Shown here piece by piece: positions 63,173-64,000 of a stretch of 64,000 bases of DNA; position 1 is the stretch's first letter; every line of letters begins with the position of its first letter. Source of the DNA: Ensifer sp. BR816 (GTDB taxonomy: Bacteria > Pseudomonadota > Alphaproteobacteria > Rhizobiales > Rhizobiaceae); assembly GCF_000378985.1 (NCBI RefSeq), contig NZ_KB905370.1:4648799-4712798 (forward strand), read 5' to 3'. A program made the position numbers and the translations under genes. The notes under the pieces were generated by a model. It was not told where the DNA came from, did not search any database, and was given only the letters and a program-made list of their open reading frames with translations.

Positions 63173-64000
63173 TTGCTCGAGGACAGGTTCGAGGACATGG
63201 GCGTTCAGTTGCTCAGGCAGGTCGCCATCAAAACCTCCTACCTGGCGGGTGACGGCACGACGACGGCGGTGGTGCTCGCCGATGCGATCATCAGAGGCGG
63301 TGTCAGGGCGGTCACTGCTGGTATGAACCCGATGGACCTGAAGCGCGGGATTGATCGCGCTGTCGAGGCGATCGGCGCGGCATTGGAGCAGAATGCCAGG
63401 TCTGTCACCTCAAATGGCGAGATCGAACAGGTCGCCACGATTTCTGCCAATGGCGATCGGGACATCGGCCAGATCATCGCCGAGGCGATGGCGAAGGTCG
63501 GCAGGAATGGCGTGATCATGATCGAGGAAGGCAGGTCGCTCGAAACCGAAAGCGAGGTCATCACTGGCATTCAGTTCGACCGCAGCTACATCTCTCCCTA
63601 TTTTGTGACCAATCGAAACAAAATGCAGGTGGAGATGGAGGACGCGCTTGTCCTCGTTTGCGAGAAGAAACTGTCGCGCCTCAGCGAAATATTGCCGCTG
63701 TTGGAAAAAGTCATGCAGGCTGACCAGCCACTTCTCATCCTCGCCGAGGACATTGAAGCGGAAGTCAGGGCGGCGCTGGTTGTGAATAGGCTGCGCGGCG
63801 GCCTCAAAGTGGCTGCCGTCAAGGCGCCGGCCTATGGCGAGCTCCGCAAGGAGATCCTGCAAGACATAGCTTTGCTCACCGGCGGATCGGTCATCTCCGA
63901 GGATCTCGGTATCAAGCTCGAGTCCATCTCGCTCGACAACCTCGGCCGTGCCCGGAAGATTCGGGTGGACAAGCAGAATACCACGATCGCGGAAGGCGGC
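63173..64000 (+). CDS. groEL: GroEL-family chaperonin, N-terminus missing and C-terminus cut by window edge
   Basis: From about 63173 to the edge, 276 codons match GroEL residues from about 63 onward: [17 protein letters not shown], then [16 protein letters not shown] (catalytic Asp of GDGTT), [74 protein letters not shown] and [16 protein letters not shown]. The first 60 or so residues, with the TLGPKGRNV and DGVTVA ATP-site motifs, are absent, and the frame opens only at a TGA at 63131. No credible ATG with those motifs exists. It is probably a 5'-truncated, non-functional or neofunctional groEL paralogue. Confidence 0.85.
   Translation, partial: MLEDRFEDMGVQLLRQVAIKTSYLAGDGTTTAVVLADAIIRGGVRAVTAGMNPMDLKRGIDRAVEAIGAALEQNARSVTSNGEIEQVATISANGDRDIGQIIAEAMAKVGRNGVIMIEEGRSLETESEVITGIQFDRSYISPYFVTNRNKMQVEMEDALVLVCEKKLSRLSEILPLLEKVMQADQPLLILAEDIEAEVRAALVVNRLRGGLKVAAVKAPAYGELRKEILQDIALLTGGSVISEDLGIKLESISLDNLGRARKIRVDKQNTTIAEGG

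Noticed and set aside
1..64000. CRISPR array, tRNA or rRNA genes
   Set aside because: No regularly spaced repeats and no tRNA- or rRNA-like conserved segments were recognised by eye.

Overview
The window looks like an accessory replicon or plasmid-type region of a Rhizobiales bacterium, most like Ensifer/Sinorhizobium. The reasons are high GC, many catabolic operons each with its own transporter and regulator, rhizobial-type small conserved proteins, TGA-N9-TCA iron-responsive (RirA-type) boxes in front of the iron genes, and gene remnants scattered between intact operons. No rRNA, tRNA, CRISPR array, replication origin or complete insertion sequence was seen. The left edge cuts an aldehyde dehydrogenase and the right edge cuts a groEL-like gene.

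0-5.6 kb: a minus-strand operon of homoserine dehydrogenase, aldehyde dehydrogenase, a degenerate ThrB-like kinase lacking its catalytic residues, and an Lrp/AsnC regulator, followed by a second aldehyde dehydrogenase. The set suggests homoserine or aspartate-semialdehyde catabolism. A GNAT acetyltransferase lies upstream. 5.8-9.4 kb: an M20 deacylase, a D-2-hydroxyacid dehydrogenase and a DAO-type flavoenzyme, all on the plus strand. 9.9-11.9 kb: debris (a frameshifted tyrosine recombinase and a GlxA-type regulator remnant) around a GYD-domain protein.

12.3-30.6 kb: a large carbohydrate or polyol catabolic island. It has an MFS transporter, then leftward genes for an IMPase-type phosphatase, a small membrane protein, a TIM-barrel isomerase and an unusual Gfo/Idh/MocA protein, an XRE regulator, a leftward unknown protein, and a rightward operon of ThDP enzyme, HisD-family dehydrogenase, four-gene CUT1 sugar ABC transporter, two GMC flavoenzymes and a GH3-type protein. 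A shared motif (two TGCGTCAG copies one helical turn apart plus TGCGARCTTG) lies about 120-130 bp in front of both the MFS gene and the ThDP operon. The substrate cannot be named from sequence.

31-40.9 kb: a lipocalin-like protein, a flavin monooxygenase, an SDR remnant, a three-gene signalling operon (four-GAF histidine kinase, single-domain receiver, receiver-adenylate cyclase), small hypotheticals, a methyltransferase and a decayed second copy of the monooxygenase.

41-51.7 kb: the most striking region, an iron-regulated siderophore locus. A TonB-dependent receptor faces a seven-gene, tightly overlapping operon encoding an SbnI-like protein, SbnH-like decarboxylase, SbnA-like PLP synthase, octopine-dehydrogenase-family enzyme, a single IucA/IucC synthetase, an MFS exporter and a periplasmic binding protein. 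This set matches step by step what would be needed to build rhizobactin, the lysine/ethylenediamine/alanine/malate aminocarboxylate siderophore, or a close relative.

51.9-64 kb: gene debris (HlyD-type, DegP-type, groEL tail, VOC fragment) surrounding an intact FitAB/VapBC-type toxin-antitoxin pair, a fatty-acid desaturase, a cold-shock protein, small rhizobial proteins, an HxlR-SDR-DsbA cluster, an epimerase with a frameshifted divergent LysR gene, and a groEL homologue lacking its N-terminus at the window edge.
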